Below, piece after piece: positions 4,738 to 5,060 of a stretch of 5,060 nucleotides of DNA. Under the pieces are notes generated by a model that searched no databases, had not been told where the DNA came from, and saw nothing but the letters and a program-made list of their open reading frames with translations. Within the stretch, counting starts at the first letter, position 1; each line of letters opens with the position of its first letter. Origin of the DNA: an uncultured Ectothiorhodospiraceae bacterium (GTDB lineage: Bacteria; Pseudomonadota; Gammaproteobacteria; UBA9214); assembly GCA_947258945.1 (NCBI GenBank), contig CAMYKJ010000135.1:1-5060 (forward strand), read 5' to 3'. The position numbers and the translations under genes are program-made.

Positions 4738-4768
4738 AGAGATTGTCTCTTTAGAGGTATTCGATACC
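4738..4768 (+). repeat. Two tandem perfect hairpins in the leader
   Basis: AGAGA-TTG-TCTCT (4738-4750) and GGTAT-TCG-ATACC (4756-4768) are each 5-bp perfect stems with 3-nt loops, 5 nt apart. Neither is followed by a T run, so they are not ordinary terminators. They could be DNA operators or RNA structure in the leader of the Sel1-repeat gene. Confidence 0.4.
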
Positions 4769-4806
4769 GGCACAGGAATGGCTAGCATTACGCCCTGCCT
4801 GTCGCC

Positions 4807-4817
4807 GACCCGAGGTC
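4807..4817 (+). promoter_or_regulatory. Ribosome binding site within a small hairpin
   Basis: The Shine-Dalgarno GAGG (4812-4815) lies 6 nt before ATG 4822 and decides that start. Part of it is in the GACC (4807-4810)/GGTC (4814-4817) stem with a CGA loop, so the hairpin could mask ribosome access. The same GACC/GGTC pair occurs at 4702-4715. A 4-bp stem is weak, so masking is tentative. Confidence 0.4.
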
Positions 4818-4821
4818 TGTC

Positions 4822-5060
4822 ATGTCAAACGATGTCATTAACAATCAGGATTACGCCAGTGGCGTGGCGGCCTTCGAGGCCAAGAATTTTTCGCTGGCCA
4901 TGCAGTTGCTGTCGCCGCTGGCGGATGCCGGTGATGCCGATGCGCAGCACCGGGTCGCCATTATGTGCCAGAACGGTCTCGGCGTCGTGCGCAACGATCT
5001 GCGCGCCTACAAGATGATGCTGGCAGCGGCAGAGCAGGGCTATGCCATTGCCCAGCACGG
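4822..5060 (+). CDS. Sel1-repeat (SLR/TPR-like) protein, N-terminal part, cut by the right edge
   Basis: ATG 4822 has GAGG 6 nt upstream; an in-frame TAG at 4783-4785 closes the frame before it and no other ATG lies between. 79 codons are visible. After a short polar start, YASGVAAFEAKNFSLAMQLL (11-30) resembles the helix that leads many Sel1 proteins. It is followed by SPLADAGDADAQHRVAIMCQ and NGLGVVRNDLRAYKMMLAAA, a full Sel1 repeat with the conserved G-x-x-x-A-Q, the NGLGV turn, then AAEQG, and GYAIAQ opening the next repeat near residue 73. Sel1 repeats form superhelical alpha-alpha scaffolds for protein-protein contacts in signalling or envelope biology. There is no signal peptide, so this one is probably cytosolic. 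The remaining repeats and any C-terminal domain lie outside the window, so partner and role cannot be judged. Confidence 0.9.
   Translation, partial: MSNDVINNQDYASGVAAFEAKNFSLAMQLLSPLADAGDADAQHRVAIMCQNGLGVVRNDLRAYKMMLAAAEQGYAIAQH

Larger units (their letters stand above)
4582..4821 (+). other. Untranslated leader and promoter region of the Sel1-repeat gene
   Basis: Between the possible 58-aa ORF and the Sel1-repeat gene there is no sizeable gene. It is less G/C-biased than its surroundings. It holds CAGGAG twice at exactly 10-bp spacing (4645-4650, 4655-4660), a strong AGGAGGG (4656-4662) before a 9-codon ORF, and four short hairpins between 4684 and 4817. A possible promoter is TTGGGG (4626-4631) with TATACA (4651-4656), but the 19-bp spacer makes it doubtful. 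Whether it is one structured leader RNA is inference. Confidence 0.5.

Noticed and set aside
4684..4768. Known riboswitch (fluoride, c-di-GMP, yybP, glycine)
   Set aside because: Superficial GATG and GACCC strings occur, but none of the conserved cores I know for these classes is present.
4727..5017. A 96-codon plus-strand frame starting in the leader
   Set aside because: From 4822 it overlaps the Sel1-repeat frame, which has a strong family match, and its own translation turns Arg/Cys/Pro-rich there. The Shine-Dalgarno-like GAGG upstream is about 13 nt away.
1..5060. Mobile elements, CRISPR, tRNA or rRNA genes
   Set aside because: No transposase or integrase motif, no regularly spaced repeats, and no cloverleaf or rRNA-like stretch was seen on either strand.

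Overview
The window reads as a stretch of a GC-rich gammaproteobacterial chromosome. The basis is strong G/C preference at third codon positions, Shine-Dalgarno-led starts including GTG, compact divergent and convergent gene pairs with hairpin terminators, and protein families common in that class. The unknown proteins give me an impression of environmental, possibly sulfur-oxidising, lineages, but no gene here proves it. There is no rRNA, tRNA, CRISPR array, transposase or integrase, so this looks like vertically inherited core or shell sequence rather than a mobile island.

Layout from left to right. (1) A PKHD-type Fe(II)/2-oxoglutarate hydroxylase (PiuC/YbiX family) on the minus strand at 1-631, cut by the left edge. 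(2) An 80-bp divergent promoter region holding a perfect 12-bp AT-rich palindrome. (3) A plus-strand pair of small uncharacterised proteins (711-1034 and 1054-1380), ending in a hairpin terminator that overlaps the 3' end of the next convergent gene. (4) A minus-strand three-gene operon, transcribed right to left: a 361-aa uncharacterised protein (probably the Sfum_1244 family) with an HEIGE motif, a second and unrelated Fe(II)/2-oxoglutarate oxygenase, and a GNAT acetyltransferase that overlaps it and seems to lack an ordinary start codon. (5) An 85-99-bp divergent region with inverted repeats. (6) A plus-strand 161-aa helical unknown starting at GTG 3656. (7) A strong bidirectional terminator at 4168-4197. 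(8) A minus-strand 64-aa protein (4214-4408), preceded by a possible 58-aa ORF that overlaps its start by ATGA. (9) An intergenic region that becomes a hairpin-rich leader with tiny ORFs, in front of a plus-strand Sel1-repeat protein (4822 to the right edge).

The most cohesive unit is the minus-strand operon: an uncharacterised protein with a possible metal site, a dioxygenase and an acetyltransferase, closely packed and partly overlapping. This suggests a small modification or metabolic module, but substrate and pathway cannot be read from the sequence. The second unit worth attention is the 4620-4821 leader of the Sel1-repeat gene. Everything else looks like ordinary housekeeping or conserved-hypothetical sequence.
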